From positions 78,317 to 142,316 of the forward strand of contig NZ_KI421505.1 of the NCBI RefSeq assembly GCF_000473165.1: DNA of 64,000 bases, written 5' to 3'. The position numbers were made by a program, and so were the translations under genes. Source of the DNA: Leisingera aquimarina DSM 24565. GTDB lineage: Bacteria; Pseudomonadota; Alphaproteobacteria; Rhodobacterales; Rhodobacteraceae. The number at the start of each line of letters is the position of its first letter. Position 1 is the stretch's first letter. The notes beneath the pieces are model-generated. The model was given only the letters and a program-made list of their open reading frames with translations. It did not search any database and had not been told where the DNA came from. Shown here in pieces: positions 26,931 to 36,228 of the stretch.

Positions 26931-27029
26931 CATAGCGGGATTGAGCGCGGGTTCCTTTTACGTCATAGTACCGCCAAGGCAGGCCCCGCAGAGTCGCAAA
27001 GACCGGAAAAGGGGCAGGAGGGCAGGGCG

Positions 27030-28313
27030 ATGGACGCCAAAGATATCCCGCACAACAAGCTGACAGGCCCCTTGCGCCGGGGGTCGGTGAAGAAGAATGT
27101 GGCGGCCATTCATGTGTCCGGCAAGCTGACGCTGCTGCAGCGCAAGCTGTCGAATGTGCTGCTGCTGAATGCATATGACACGCTGATTTCAAAACCCAAG
27201 CATCAGATCGATGCGCAGACGCTGTGCATGATGGTGGGGTATAACTCCAACGACATGGAGACGCTGAAGCAGTCGCTGCGCTCGCTGGCGGAGACCGTGG
27301 CGGAATGGGACATGCTGGATGAGCAGGGGCGTCAGGAATGGGGTGTCAGCTCGCTGTTGTCTTATGCCAAGCTGGCGGGCGGGGTGTGTGAGTACGCCTA
27401 TTCGCCGGCGCTGGCGGAGAAGCTGCATGACCCCAAGGTCTTTGCCCTGATCAATCTGAACATCCAGCGGCGGTTCACCAGCGGCCATGCGCTGGCGCTG
27501 TATGAAAACTGCTACCGCTTTGTGCGCACGGGGTCGACCGGATGGTGGGATATTGCGCTGTTCCGGCGCCTGATGGGGGTGGAGGGCAGTGCCTATTACG
27601 AAAGCTTCAAGCACCTGAACGCCAAGATCATCAAGCCGGCGGTGGCGGAGGTGAACAAGACCTCGAACATCCTCTTGACGCCGGAGTTCAAGAAGATGGG
27701 GCGGCAGGTGGCCGAGGTGCGGTTCCTGATCAAGGAGAACCCGCAGCTGGCGATGCTGGACATTGATGACGGGGCAGGGGTGCGGCAGGGGGCGGTGTAT
27801 TCCCAACTGATCGGTCTGGGCGTCAGCGACCGGCTGGCGCGGCAATGGATCGCCGAGCACGGCGAGGCGTATGTCGCCGAGAAGGTCGGCTATCTGAAGA
27901 GTAAAAAGGGCGTGGACAGCCCGGTGCGCTATCTGAGTGCAGCGCTGCGGGATGATTACAAGGATACGCCCGCGGAGACCGTCAAGGAAGTGCCGCCCGA
28001 GGTGCTGGCGGCGGCGGCGGCCCGCAAGGCCGAGGAAGCCGAGGCGGCCAGGGTTGAGGCGGCAGAGGATGCAGCCAAGGCGCGGGAGCGGTCGCTCAGG
28101 GCGCAGCGGCTGGAGCGGATCCGGGATCTGGCCGCCGGGCGTTCGCCGACCCAGCGGGATGCCGACAAACGGCTGTTCCTGAGCCGCCTGGAAACAGAGA
28201 TCGACCGCGAGGAATTCCGCAACCGGGGCTGGGCTGCGGCGCTGCTGGCCGGTGAGATGGCGGAATTCTGGGAAGAGCTGATCCCCGGCGCGCTGGAGGA
28301 TCTGGCGGGGTAG
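27030..28313 (+). CDS. Rep_3 family plasmid replication initiator
   Basis: A 427-residue initiator. The first 230 residues match the Rep_3/RepB fold of two winged-helix domains: HVSGKLTLLQRKLSNVLLLNAY near the start, and YENCYRFVRTGSTGWWDIALFRRLMG in the middle. The C-terminal 150 residues are Ala/Glu/Arg-rich helix and longer than in minimal Rep proteins. It binds iterons and opens the origin. The ATG follows GGAGGGCAGGG. The iterons lie directly upstream and parAB is divergent, so this is the replication module of the replicon. Confidence 0.88.
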   Translation: MDAKDIPHNKLTGPLRRGSVKKNVAAIHVSGKLTLLQRKLSNVLLLNAYDTLISKPKHQIDAQTLCMMVGYNSNDMETLKQSLRSLAETVAEWDMLDEQGRQEWGVSSLLSYAKLAGGVCEYAYSPALAEKLHDPKVFALINLNIQRRFTSGHALALYENCYRFVRTGSTGWWDIALFRRLMGVEGSAYYESFKHLNAKIIKPAVAEVNKTSNILLTPEFKKMGRQVAEVRFLIKENPQLAMLDIDDGAGVRQGAVYSQLIGLGVSDRLARQWIAEHGEAYVAEKVGYLKSKKGVDSPVRYLSAALRDDYKDTPAETVKEVPPEVLAAAAARKAEEAEAARVEAAEDAAKARERSLRAQRLERIRDLAAGRSPTQRDADKRLFLSRLETEIDREEFRNRGWAAALLAGEMAEFWEELIPGALEDLAG

Positions 28314-28316
28314 GGC

Positions 28317-28339
28317 GGGCCGCTTGTGGCAAGCGGCCC
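28317..28339 (+). terminator. hairpin after rep
   Basis: GGGCCGCTT and AAGCGGCCC form a perfect 9-bp stem around GTGGC, 4 bp after the rep stop. There is no T-run, so termination may need other factors. Confidence 0.55.
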
Positions 28340-28393
28340 TGCAGGATCAGGTTGTGGTCCTGAAAAGCGCCCCGGATTGCAGATGGCGGAGGG

Positions 28394-31300
28394 TCAAACC
28401 CCCGCCATTTCCTGTTTCTCCACCCGCCGGAAGAAGATCAGATAGAAGACCGGCGCGGCCACCAGTGTCAGCACGGTGGCAAAGGCCAGGCCGCCCATGA
28501 TGGTGATCGCCATCGACACAAAGAAGGCGTCGGTCAGCAAGGGCGCCATGCCAAGGATCGTTGTCACTGCCGCCAGCATCACCGGGCGCAGACGCGACAC
28601 CGATGCCTCGACGATGGCTTCGCGCAGGGGCAGGCCGGTTTCGCGCACCAGGTCGATTTCCTCGACCAGAACAATGCCGTTCTTGATCAGCATCCCCGAC
28701 AGGCTGAGCAGGCCCAGAAGCGCGGTGAAAGTGAAGGGGAAGCCGGTGCCCAGAAGCCCGATCACCACGCCGTTGACCGACATCGGCACCAACAGCCAGA
28801 TGATCACCGGCTGGCGGATCGCATTGAACAGCAGCACCGAAATCAGCACCATGATCAGCAGCGTCACCGGCAGCTGCTTGCCCAAAGACTCATTCGCATC
28901 GCCCGAGCTTTCATGCTCGCCGCCCCATTCCATCAGGTAGCCCGGCGGAATGTCCATCGCTTCGATGGTCTCCCGGACCTCGGCAAAGACGGTGGCGGCA
29001 GTCAGGTCCGGCGGGATATCGGCGCCGACGGTCAGGGTCGGCAGCCGGTCACGGCGGTGCACCAGGGTGTTTTCAACCACCACATCAACGCCGTCGATCA
29101 TCTGCTCCAGCGGTACAAACTTGCCGGCCGACGAGGAGAAGACCACCTGATCATAGATGTTGTAAGGCTCCTGCGGTGCGCGGCGGACGACGATGGGGAT
29201 CAGCCGGTCGCGTTCGCGGAACACCCCCATCTGCAGCCCGTCAGTGGAAAACTGCAGCGCATCGGCGATGTTTTCGCGGGTGACGCCGGCGGTTTGCGCC
29301 CGGTCGGTGGCATAGACGGGTTTCAGCACCGGCTCCTGTTCGCGCCAGTTGTGGCGCGGGATCAGGATATTGGCGGAGGCCGCCTCAAGCCGCCGCTTTG
29401 CCTCCTCTCCCAGATCACGCAGGACGCGCGGGTCGGGGCCGGAGAACCGCACCTGGATCGGGTCGCCGCCGCCGGGGCCGAAGACCAGCCGCTTGGTGCG
29501 GAACTCGCCCTCGGGGAACTGCGCCTGGCCGAAGGCCTCGAGGTCCGCCTGCAGCGGCGGGATGGCGTCAAGGGTTTCGGTACGGACGATCAGATGCCCG
29601 TAGCTGGGGTTCGGCTTCTCTGCCGAGTAGGTGAGCATGAAGCGGGTGGCGCCCTGGCCGGCGAAGGAGGCAACCGAGACCACGTCTTCGCGTTCGGCGA
29701 GCCAGTCCTCGAACACCTTCAGATGCTTGGACGTTGCCTGGATCGAGGTGCCCTGCGGCAGCTTATAGTGGACAAAGAACAGCGGCGTGTTGGAGTCCGG
29801 GAAGAACTGCTGTTTCACCTGGCCGAAGCCGATGAAGCAGACCACGGTAATGCCCGCCAGCCCGGCGGCCACCAGCCAGCGCAGCTTCAGCGCCGATGCC
29901 AGGAGCTTGCCATAGGTGCGGAACAGGAGGCCGCTGTAGGCGTCTTTGCTGTCTTCTGTGCCTTGTTTGAAAAAATAGTGGCCCAGCAGCGGTGTTGCGG
30001 TCAGCGCCAGCAGCCAGCTGAGCAGCAGCGAGATTGCGATCACCGCAAACAGCGAGAACAGGAATTCGCCCGCAGAATCCGGGCTGAGGCCGATGCCGGC
30101 AAAGGCCATGATGCCGATCACCGTGGCGCCCAGCAGCGGGATCTGGGTTTTTGAGGCAGCGTCATGCGCGGCCTCGCGCGAGGTCTTGCCGCGCAGCATG
30201 GAAATCTGCATCCCCTCAGCGACCACAATGGCATTGTCCACCAGCATCCCCATGGCGATGATCAGCGCGCCCAGCGAGATCCGCTCCATCTCGATCGAGA
30301 ACATGTTCATGAAGAACAGCGTGCCGACAACCGTCAGCAGCAAGGTGGAGCCCACCACCACGGCGGCGCGCCAGCCCATGAACAGGGCCAGAACCACCAC
30401 AACAATGCTGACCGACATCGCCAGGTTGACAAGGAAGTCGTTGGAGGCCTGCTCGACCACCACATGCTGCTGGTAGATCGGTTTCAGGTCCACGCCATAG
30501 GGGATCCGGCTGTCGAGTGCGGCCAGTTTGGCGTCGACGTTCTGGCCCACTTCGACGATGTTTTCGGTGGCTAGGCCGGCAATGCCCAGGGTAAAGGCCT
30601 CAACCCCGTCAAAGCGGATCAGCAGGTCCGGGTCGCTGATGCGGCCGCGGTGGACGTCGGCCATGTCGATCACATTGACCACTTCACCCTGCGAGCCGAT
30701 GGTGAGACCCGCAATTTCAGTGACCGAGTCCGAGCCTTCCGGGGCGCTGAGCCGGGTGTCCGCGGGACCGGCCTCAAGACTGCCGGCCGGGCGGACCGAG
30801 TTGGCATTGGCCAAAGCGCTGCTGATGGCGTCAATCGGGATGTTCTGATTGACCGCAACCGCCATCTTCGGCTCGACAAACACCGCTTCTTGCGGCAGGC
30901 CGGCGATTTCGACATCGGCGACCCCGTCCACCGTCAGCAGCTCGCGCCGCAGGAAGGTTGCCAGCTCGTGTTTCTCGGCGTCGGTGTAGCCGTCGGCTGT
31001 TACCGCGTAGAACAGGCCGAACACATCGCCAAAGCCGTCATTGACGTATGGCTGGCTGACGCCATCGGGCAGGGCGCGGGCCGCATCGCGGACCTCAGCG
31101 CGCAGTTTGGTCCAGATTGCGGGCAGCTCGGTGCCGTCGTAAGTGTCCTGCATCTCCACTTCGATCAGCGAAGAACCGGGCCGGTTCACCGAGGTGATCA
31201 GCTTCACCTCGCCCATTTTCTGGATTGCGGATTCCAGCGGTTCCGAGACTTCCAGCGCCACCTGGGCGCTGCTGGCTCCGGGATACTGGGTCGCGATGAC

Positions 31301-31435
31301 TGCGGATTTGATGGTAAAGGCCGGGTCTTCCAGACGGCCCAGGTTCAAAAAGCCCCAGATCCCGCCGAGCAAGGCGGCAAGCATGATGAGCCAGGTGTAA
31401 AGCGGCCGGTTGATCGACCCGCGTGCGATGTCCAT
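28394..31435 (-). CDS. RND-family efflux pump, inner-membrane transporter
   Basis: A 1013-residue RND permease. The first transmembrane helix (LYTWLIMLAALLGGIWGF) is followed by a large periplasmic domain, helices 2-6 at about residues 335-480 including GMLVDNAIVVAEG with the proton-relay Asp, a second periplasmic domain and helices 8-12 at the end. The closest type is the AcrB/MexB-like or heavy-metal-like group of Gram-negative multidrug pumps; the substrate is not evident. The gene starts 10 bp after the adaptor gene stop. An outer-membrane channel gene is not in the window. Confidence 0.88.
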   Translation of the reverse strand: MDIARGSINRPLYTWLIMLAALLGGIWGFLNLGRLEDPAFTIKSAVIATQYPGASSAQVALEVSEPLESAIQKMGEVKLITSVNRPGSSLIEVEMQDTYDGTELPAIWTKLRAEVRDAARALPDGVSQPYVNDGFGDVFGLFYAVTADGYTDAEKHELATFLRRELLTVDGVADVEIAGLPQEAVFVEPKMAVAVNQNIPIDAISSALANANSVRPAGSLEAGPADTRLSAPEGSDSVTEIAGLTIGSQGEVVNVIDMADVHRGRISDPDLLIRFDGVEAFTLGIAGLATENIVEVGQNVDAKLAALDSRIPYGVDLKPIYQQHVVVEQASNDFLVNLAMSVSIVVVVLALFMGWRAAVVVGSTLLLTVVGTLFFMNMFSIEMERISLGALIIAMGMLVDNAIVVAEGMQISMLRGKTSREAAHDAASKTQIPLLGATVIGIMAFAGIGLSPDSAGEFLFSLFAVIAISLLLSWLLALTATPLLGHYFFKQGTEDSKDAYSGLLFRTYGKLLASALKLRWLVAAGLAGITVVCFIGFGQVKQQFFPDSNTPLFFVHYKLPQGTSIQATSKHLKVFEDWLAEREDVVSVASFAGQGATRFMLTYSAEKPNPSYGHLIVRTETLDAIPPLQADLEAFGQAQFPEGEFRTKRLVFGPGGGDPIQVRFSGPDPRVLRDLGEEAKRRLEAASANILIPRHNWREQEPVLKPVYATDRAQTAGVTRENIADALQFSTDGLQMGVFRERDRLIPIVVRRAPQEPYNIYDQVVFSSSAGKFVPLEQMIDGVDVVVENTLVHRRDRLPTLTVGADIPPDLTAATVFAEVRETIEAMDIPPGYLMEWGGEHESSGDANESLGKQLPVTLLIMVLISVLLFNAIRQPVIIWLLVPMSVNGVVIGLLGTGFPFTFTALLGLLSLSGMLIKNGIVLVEEIDLVRETGLPLREAIVEASVSRLRPVMLAAVTTILGMAPLLTDAFFVSMAITIMGGLAFATVLTLVAAPVFYLIFFRRVEKQEMAGV

Positions 31436-31445
31436 GCGTTCGCCC

Positions 31446-32492
31446 TCAATTGCCGAAGCCGGTGAAGCGGCTGACCTGCTGTCCGTCTTTCAGCGCGGAG
31501 CCGCCGGTCAGTACGATCTCTTCGCCGCCTTTGAGGCCGTCCGCGATGCGGAAGTCGCCGTTCTGGCTTGCCTCGACCTTTACCGGGGTCCAGGTGACGG
31601 TGCCGTCTTCGGCGCCCGCGGGGGCAAAGACCATTACCCCGGTGCTGCCATCGGCGGCGGCGACCAGCGCGGTGCCGGGCACCCGGATCGCCGCATCGCC
31701 GGTGTCCACGCGCACATTCACTGTGGCGGAGGCGCCGGGCAGGATCTGGCGGTCTTCGGGCGGGGTCAAGCGGAAGGTCACCCGGTAGGTCTGGCCGACG
31801 CTGCTGGCCTCGGCGTCAAATTCCAGGATTTCCAGTGGATAGTCCGTTTCCTGGTCCTGGCCGGGGAAATTCGCAACAATCGTCAGCACATCGCTTTGAT
31901 CGGCCTGCTGGAACAGAACCTCGGGGACGTCGACCTTGATGTGCAGTTCGGACATGTCGTGCAGCCGCACAACCGGGGTGCCGGCGGAGATGGTGGTGAA
32001 TTGCTCGACCTCGCGGCTGGAGACCAGCGCATCAAAGGGGGCATTCAGGGTCGCATGGCCAAGCGCATATTCGGCGTCCCGCAGGGCGACGCGGGCCAGG
32101 CCTGCCTCGGTCTCGGCGTCGTCGATCGACACCTGGCTGACGGTGCCGCTCAGCTTTTCCAGCCGCACCACCGTGCGGTCGGCCTGTTCCTTGCGCAGCT
32201 GCGCCTGTTCCAGCTGCAACTCGAACGGTTCCAGGTCCAGTTCGGCAATCAAGCCGCCCTGGGTAACGGCGCCGCCTTCGGTCACCGGGAATTTCAGGAT
32301 CTGCCCGCCGACCTGGAAGGCCAGATCAACCGTCTGTTTGGCGGCAACCTGGCCAAAGAACTGCCGCTCCAGCAGCAGGGAGTCCGATGAGGTCTGCAGC
32401 AGTTTCACGGGTTTCAGCGGCTCCTGGGCCGCGGCGGCCGCGGAAAGGGCGGCAAAACCGCCCGCAACGGCAAGGGATTTGCTCCAACGCAT
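31446..32492 (-). CDS. RND efflux periplasmic adaptor (membrane fusion protein)
   Basis: A 348-residue HlyD-like adaptor. A Sec signal peptide of about 23 residues (ending AAAAAQ) is followed by a barrel-sandwich domain, a short coiled-coil hairpin (about residues 90-145), a second lipoyl half and beta-barrel domains. The ATG at 32492 has AAGGAG at 8 bp; a GTG 9 bp upstream would bury that site. It is the first gene of a two-gene operon with the RND pump. It bridges pump and outer-membrane channel. Confidence 0.85.
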   Translation of the reverse strand: MRWSKSLAVAGGFAALSAAAAAQEPLKPVKLLQTSSDSLLLERQFFGQVAAKQTVDLAFQVGGQILKFPVTEGGAVTQGGLIAELDLEPFELQLEQAQLRKEQADRTVVRLEKLSGTVSQVSIDDAETEAGLARVALRDAEYALGHATLNAPFDALVSSREVEQFTTISAGTPVVRLHDMSELHIKVDVPEVLFQQADQSDVLTIVANFPGQDQETDYPLEILEFDAEASSVGQTYRVTFRLTPPEDRQILPGASATVNVRVDTGDAAIRVPGTALVAAADGSTGVMVFAPAGAEDGTVTWTPVKVEASQNGDFRIADGLKGGEEIVLTGGSALKDGQQVSRFTGFGN

Positions 32493-32767
32493 TCTAGTCA
32501 CTCCTTCCGGGCGGATTTGCCGCCTGTCCGCATCATTGTTTTGTTATCACGCCCGGTTGCGCAATCGGCCTGGAAACCGGCCCGTGCGCCGGCCTGCCGG
32601 GGAATTTGCGGCCTATAGCTCAGTTGCGGGAACTTTCCTGTGAAGGAGATCACAATGCAACGGTATCCAAGGGGCATGCGGTTTTCCGGCAGCACGATAG
32701 CATTGGACCCATTGATTTGGTTGCCGCCGTTTCAGGGTACTGTTTCAAGCGCCTGAATTTCAGGAGT

Positions 32768-33436
32768 ATGGTGAGCAATCTTTTCTGGCTGACCGATGAG
32801 CAGATGGCTCGGTTACGGCGGTGCTTTCCCAAAAACATGGCAAGCCGCGCGTGGGTGACAGACGTGTTCTCAGCAGGACTATCTTTATGAGCCGCGCCGG
32901 TTTGCGGTGGTCTGATGCGCCGAAGGAGTATCGACCGCCCAGTGAGGCGGGGCTGTCGCCCCAGCGGAGCGGCGTAGCACGGTGAATGCTCGAAACGGTG
33001 GAGCGGTAAGGGTGTCTTCGCTCGGATCATGGAAGGATTGACCGCTGAACAATCGGATCATCTGGCAATCATGCGTCCCTTTCATTGATTGCTGCGCAAC
33101 TAGCTGCAGGGCTGGCGGACGCGAGGTATCTGAAAGTTCACCGCAGGGCATCGGGTCTGGGGCTGAAAAGGGGCGTGGCCGTCTGACCGTGCGGCATTTG
33201 AAGGATTAGGATCTGATCCGGGAGATCAAATTCCCTGTAAACGGGCGGTATGAATATTAAGCTTCACGCGGTCACAGGCGCTCGGGCCGCCCGATCCAGT
33301 TTTTGATGACTGCCGGTCAGGTCAGCCGCTACTCCGGTGCAAGGGCTGGCGACCTGACGCGGCCCGTTGCGAGAGGTGCCCGAAGATGTTCTTGCCCGCC
33401 ATCGCACCTGCCGCAGCCGTTATCGTCTGGCTTTGA
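32768..33436 (+). pseudogene. decayed IS5-family (IS427-group-like) transposase
   Basis: The frame opens with SNLFWLTDEQMARLRR, typical of IS5-type transposases in this group, then needs a shift near 32835 to continue as HGKPRVGDRRVLS and GLRWSDAPKEYRPP. Further shifts give KRWSGKGVFARIMEGLTAEQ, then GGMNIKLHAV, MTAGQVSRYSG and a terminal AAAVIVWL with a stop at 33434. Several central segments are missing. It is a relic that cannot make transposase. It explains most of the 1-kb gap between the RND adaptor and kinase genes; upstream, 32502-32767, I see nothing further. Confidence 0.8.
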
Positions 33437-33533
33437 AATCCAAAGAGGCTGAAACGTGGAGCTCACAGCTGTGAATTTCCGAATTGCTTGCTGTGATGAA
33501 AACCCGGGAAGGATTTACCGGCGGGTTTCTGCC

Positions 33534-35063
33534 TTATCCGGTAACAGAATCCCGGACTGTGGAGAATGTACAGCTGAACGTGAACGTGGAACCTTTCCCA
33601 AGTTCGGAGCGCACATCAATTTCGCCGCCCATCAGATGTGCCAGGCGGCAGGCGATGCCCAGCCCCAGACCGGTTCCGCCGAAATCCCGGGTTGCAGAAC
33701 TGTTGACCTGGGAAAACGCGTTGAAGACGCTGGCCAGCTTGTCTTCGGGTATACCGATCCCGGTGTCTTGGACAGCGATGTTATACAGGGACTGAGATGT
33801 CAGATTGGTTCCAGTGACTTTGACTGTCACGACCCCTTCCTCAGTGAATTTCACGGCGTTGCCGACCAGGTTGACGATGATCTGCCGTATGCGCCCCTCG
33901 TCTCCCAGAATGCCCGCGGGCAAGGCGGGATCATAAACCAGCCTCAAGGCTACCCGGCTTTCTGCCGCTTTGGGTTCCAGCATCCGGACAACACCCGAAA
34001 GCAGGTCGCGAAGATCAAGCGGCTGGCTCCTGAGCTCCAGCTTGCCGGACTCGATTTTGGAAAAATCGAGTATCTCGTTAATGATTTCCAGCAAGGCTTC
34101 GCCGGAGTCCGAAATGGTCCGGGCATAAAGCGCCTGGTCCTCGTCCAGATCCGTTTCCTCCAGCAAAGATGCCATTCCCAGCACCCCGTTCATCGGGGTT
34201 CTGATCTCGTGGCTCATGGTGGCCAGAAATTCGGATTTGGCCTTGTTCCCGGCTTCAGCTGCGCGGGTCCGTTCCTTCACTTTGTCCTCAAGCGAGGCGG
34301 CCAGTTCGGTCAGTTCGCTGTTGCTGCGGTCGAGATGGGTCAGCACCTCGGCGAAAGCCAGGGCCAGACGGCCGATTTCGTCACGGCCGCAATCGGGGAC
34401 GTCCTGGGGCCGGCTGCCCTGGCGAATGCTGTCCGCGAAGTCTGTCAGCCGCTTGACCGGCCGGGTGATCCGGTTGGCCATGACGATGGCGGCAACCGAT
34501 GCAAACAGCGCGCAAAACCCGGACAGCAGCAGGATCCGGCCGACATGAGCCTTCCATTCCTGATCCAGCCGGGCGGTGGAGAACTCAAGCACCACATAGC
34601 CAAGCCGGGTGTCCGCTGTTGCCAGAACCGGACCCGCCACCCTGATCCGGCCGCCGCCTGTCAGGACCGTCCACTGCTTGCAATCGACAGCGGAGCGCAG
34701 AAGGGGATCTGCATACCGCTGGCCGCGCAAAAGGTTGTCGTCGGTGCCATCTGTCAGCACCCGGGTGCCGGCATCCAGGATCAAGGCGCGCATGGCACCT
34801 TCGCTGGCCAAAGCTGCCCCGGTTTGCTGACGTAACCGTTTGATATCTAATTCATAAAGCGGTTCAAGTACAGCTTCGCCCAGGGTTTTGGCCAGATCGG
34901 TCACATGCTGCTCATAGGCTTCGGCTGAGGTCCGGTGGGCAAGTGTGACCGAAATGGCGGCAATTGCGCCGGCCACCGCCAGTACGATCAGAACAGTGTA
35001 GACCACTAGTTTGGTTCTGAGGCTGGACCCAAGCAAATCAGCCTCCGCCGATGAGAAGCGCAA
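33534..35063 (-). CDS. membrane sensor histidine kinase without receiver domain
   Basis: A 509-residue kinase. Transmembrane helices lie at about 17-41 and 176-196, enclosing a periplasmic sensor domain of about 135 residues. HAMP (197-250), a coiled segment, HisKA with SHEIRTP (His285) and HATPase with VNLVGNAVKFT, DTGIGIPEDKL and GGTGLGLGIA follow. It overlaps the upstream PhnD-like gene by 26 bp and probably starts with TTG. Its HisKA subtype usually precedes receiver domains in hybrid kinases, yet the protein ends right after the ATPase. The decayed IS lies 100 bp downstream and no response regulator gene is adjacent. Confidence 0.82.
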   Translation of the reverse strand: MRFSSAEADLLGSSLRTKLVVYTVLIVLAVAGAIAAISVTLAHRTSAEAYEQHVTDLAKTLGEAVLEPLYELDIKRLRQQTGAALASEGAMRALILDAGTRVLTDGTDDNLLRGQRYADPLLRSAVDCKQWTVLTGGGRIRVAGPVLATADTRLGYVVLEFSTARLDQEWKAHVGRILLLSGFCALFASVAAIVMANRITRPVKRLTDFADSIRQGSRPQDVPDCGRDEIGRLALAFAEVLTHLDRSNSELTELAASLEDKVKERTRAAEAGNKAKSEFLATMSHEIRTPMNGVLGMASLLEETDLDEDQALYARTISDSGEALLEIINEILDFSKIESGKLELRSQPLDLRDLLSGVVRMLEPKAAESRVALRLVYDPALPAGILGDEGRIRQIIVNLVGNAVKFTEEGVVTVKVTGTNLTSQSLYNIAVQDTGIGIPEDKLASVFNAFSQVNSSATRDFGGTGLGLGIACRLAHLMGGEIDVRSELGKGSTFTFSCTFSTVRDSVTG

Positions 35064-35934
35064 CCGGAGCCTGGAATTGCTTCAGCAGGTTCAGGGTGGG
35101 GGCGGGTATGGTGTCGAATTTGGTGGTATTCTCAAAATCCAGCAAAGCGCTGCGGCCTGCCGCGGATTGATCCATGCTTGTCAGTACAGCCAGCAGCGCC
35201 CGGGAAAACGCGGCGGGGGCATCAGGCGGAACGCTGACGACATGGCGCGGGATGGCTTTGGTTTCCAGAATGATTGCAAGATCGTCAAAATCGCTGCCCG
35301 CATGCATTTTCAGGCCGCGCAACGACATGGCGCCGGCATCCACCAACCCGCGCAGCACCCATTCGATGGTGTTTTCGTCGTCACCGGAAAAGACATAGGC
35401 GCCGCCGCTGTCCGGGCGCGCGGCCCGGGGATTGGGGAGAGCGGCCAGAGGGGCGATCTGGTCCCCGATGGCCAGCCGCGGCAGGAAATAGCCGCTGGAG
35501 GAAAACGGTTCTTCGAAGGCGACCAGCTTGCCTTCCAGGTCTGCAAGCGACCGGATGCCGCTGTCCCGGCGGGCAAAGATAACGGATTGGTATTGCGCGG
35601 TTCCCTTTTTCCACCGGCGGGCCAGAAGGCGGCTGCCGCATTTGGCACGAACCGCAAGCGACACCAGCGGGCTGTCGACGTAGATGTCGACAGCGCCTGT
35701 GCGCAGAAGCTCTGACATATGGGGGATGTCCCTTGCGATGGTGACACTGCCGCCAGTGATACCCTGATCCTGCAGCTGCGCTGCCAGATACTGGGCAAAA
35801 GGCGAAAAGGCGCGGGTTTCCTTAACCGGCTCGTCGCTGATGGTGCCGATCACCAGCATGCGCGCTGCGGCGGTCTGGCCGGTCAGCAGACCAAGGCACA
35901 GGCAGAGCAGAAACACCGGTCTTTTGAAATGCAT
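35038..35934 (-). CDS. PhnD-like periplasmic binding protein coupled to histidine kinase
   Basis: A 298-residue exported protein of the PhnD/phosphonate-binding family. A signal peptide of about 24 residues (LLCLCLGLLTGQTAAA) precedes VIGTISDEPVKETRAFSPFAQYL. No ABC permease or ATPase gene is present; instead the gene overlaps a sensor kinase, so it probably acts as a ligand sensor that touches the periplasmic domain of the kinase, as TorT does for TorS. The start at 35934 has AAAAGGG upstream. The ligand is unknown. Confidence 0.78.
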   Translation of the reverse strand: MHFKRPVFLLCLCLGLLTGQTAAARMLVIGTISDEPVKETRAFSPFAQYLAAQLQDQGITGGSVTIARDIPHMSELLRTGAVDIYVDSPLVSLAVRAKCGSRLLARRWKKGTAQYQSVIFARRDSGIRSLADLEGKLVAFEEPFSSSGYFLPRLAIGDQIAPLAALPNPRAARPDSGGAYVFSGDDENTIEWVLRGLVDAGAMSLRGLKMHAGSDFDDLAIILETKAIPRHVVSVPPDAPAAFSRALLAVLTSMDQSAAGRSALLDFENTTKFDTIPAPTLNLLKQFQAPVALLIGGG

Positions 35935-36228
35935 GGCTGGACCCTTTTGCAACGCAGCGCGACTGATGAATTCTTCATTATCGGATAAATTGTGTACGGA
36001 AAGGTAAAAGGTCGATTTTTAACTTGTGTTCTGCCGTTCAGGGGAGGGCGATTTCTTGAATTCCCGGCGACGCTGGCGCTGACGCTATGGCGCAGGCCAG
36101 CGGTGGCGCAGGCGGACGGCCGGGTCTGGCCGGGGCAGGGCAGGTCGGGCTGCCGGCTGCGCGCTGTTCATGTATAAAAGGTGCAGGGAAAAGGGGAACC
36201 GGCTGCGCAGGCAGGATAGTCAGGGCGC

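Larger units (their letters stand above)
26605..27029. other. iteron-type origin of replication (oriV)
   Basis: The region between the divergent parA and rep genes. An AT-rich stretch (about 26605-26690) is followed by iterons with consensus GGYACCCGTTTGCGGGA: four degenerate direct copies at 26713-26796 and an inverted pair at 26889-26930. The rep start follows. This is the usual plan of a Rep_3 plasmid origin: iterons bind the initiator and the AT-rich part melts. Confidence 0.8.

Noticed and set aside
26713..26940. Repeats upstream of rep considered as a CRISPR-like array
   Set aside because: The units are degenerate, 22 bp apart without spacers and partly inverted, which fits iterons and not CRISPR.
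26659..27063. Open frame over the iterons
   Set aside because: It runs through the repeat array into the rep gene in another frame and encodes the iteron repeats only; there is no ribosome site.
32586..32640. A TATAGCTCAG string resembling the D-arm of a tRNA
   Set aside because: The sequence does not continue into GGTAGAGC or any anticodon and T-arm; it is at most a fragment or coincidence.
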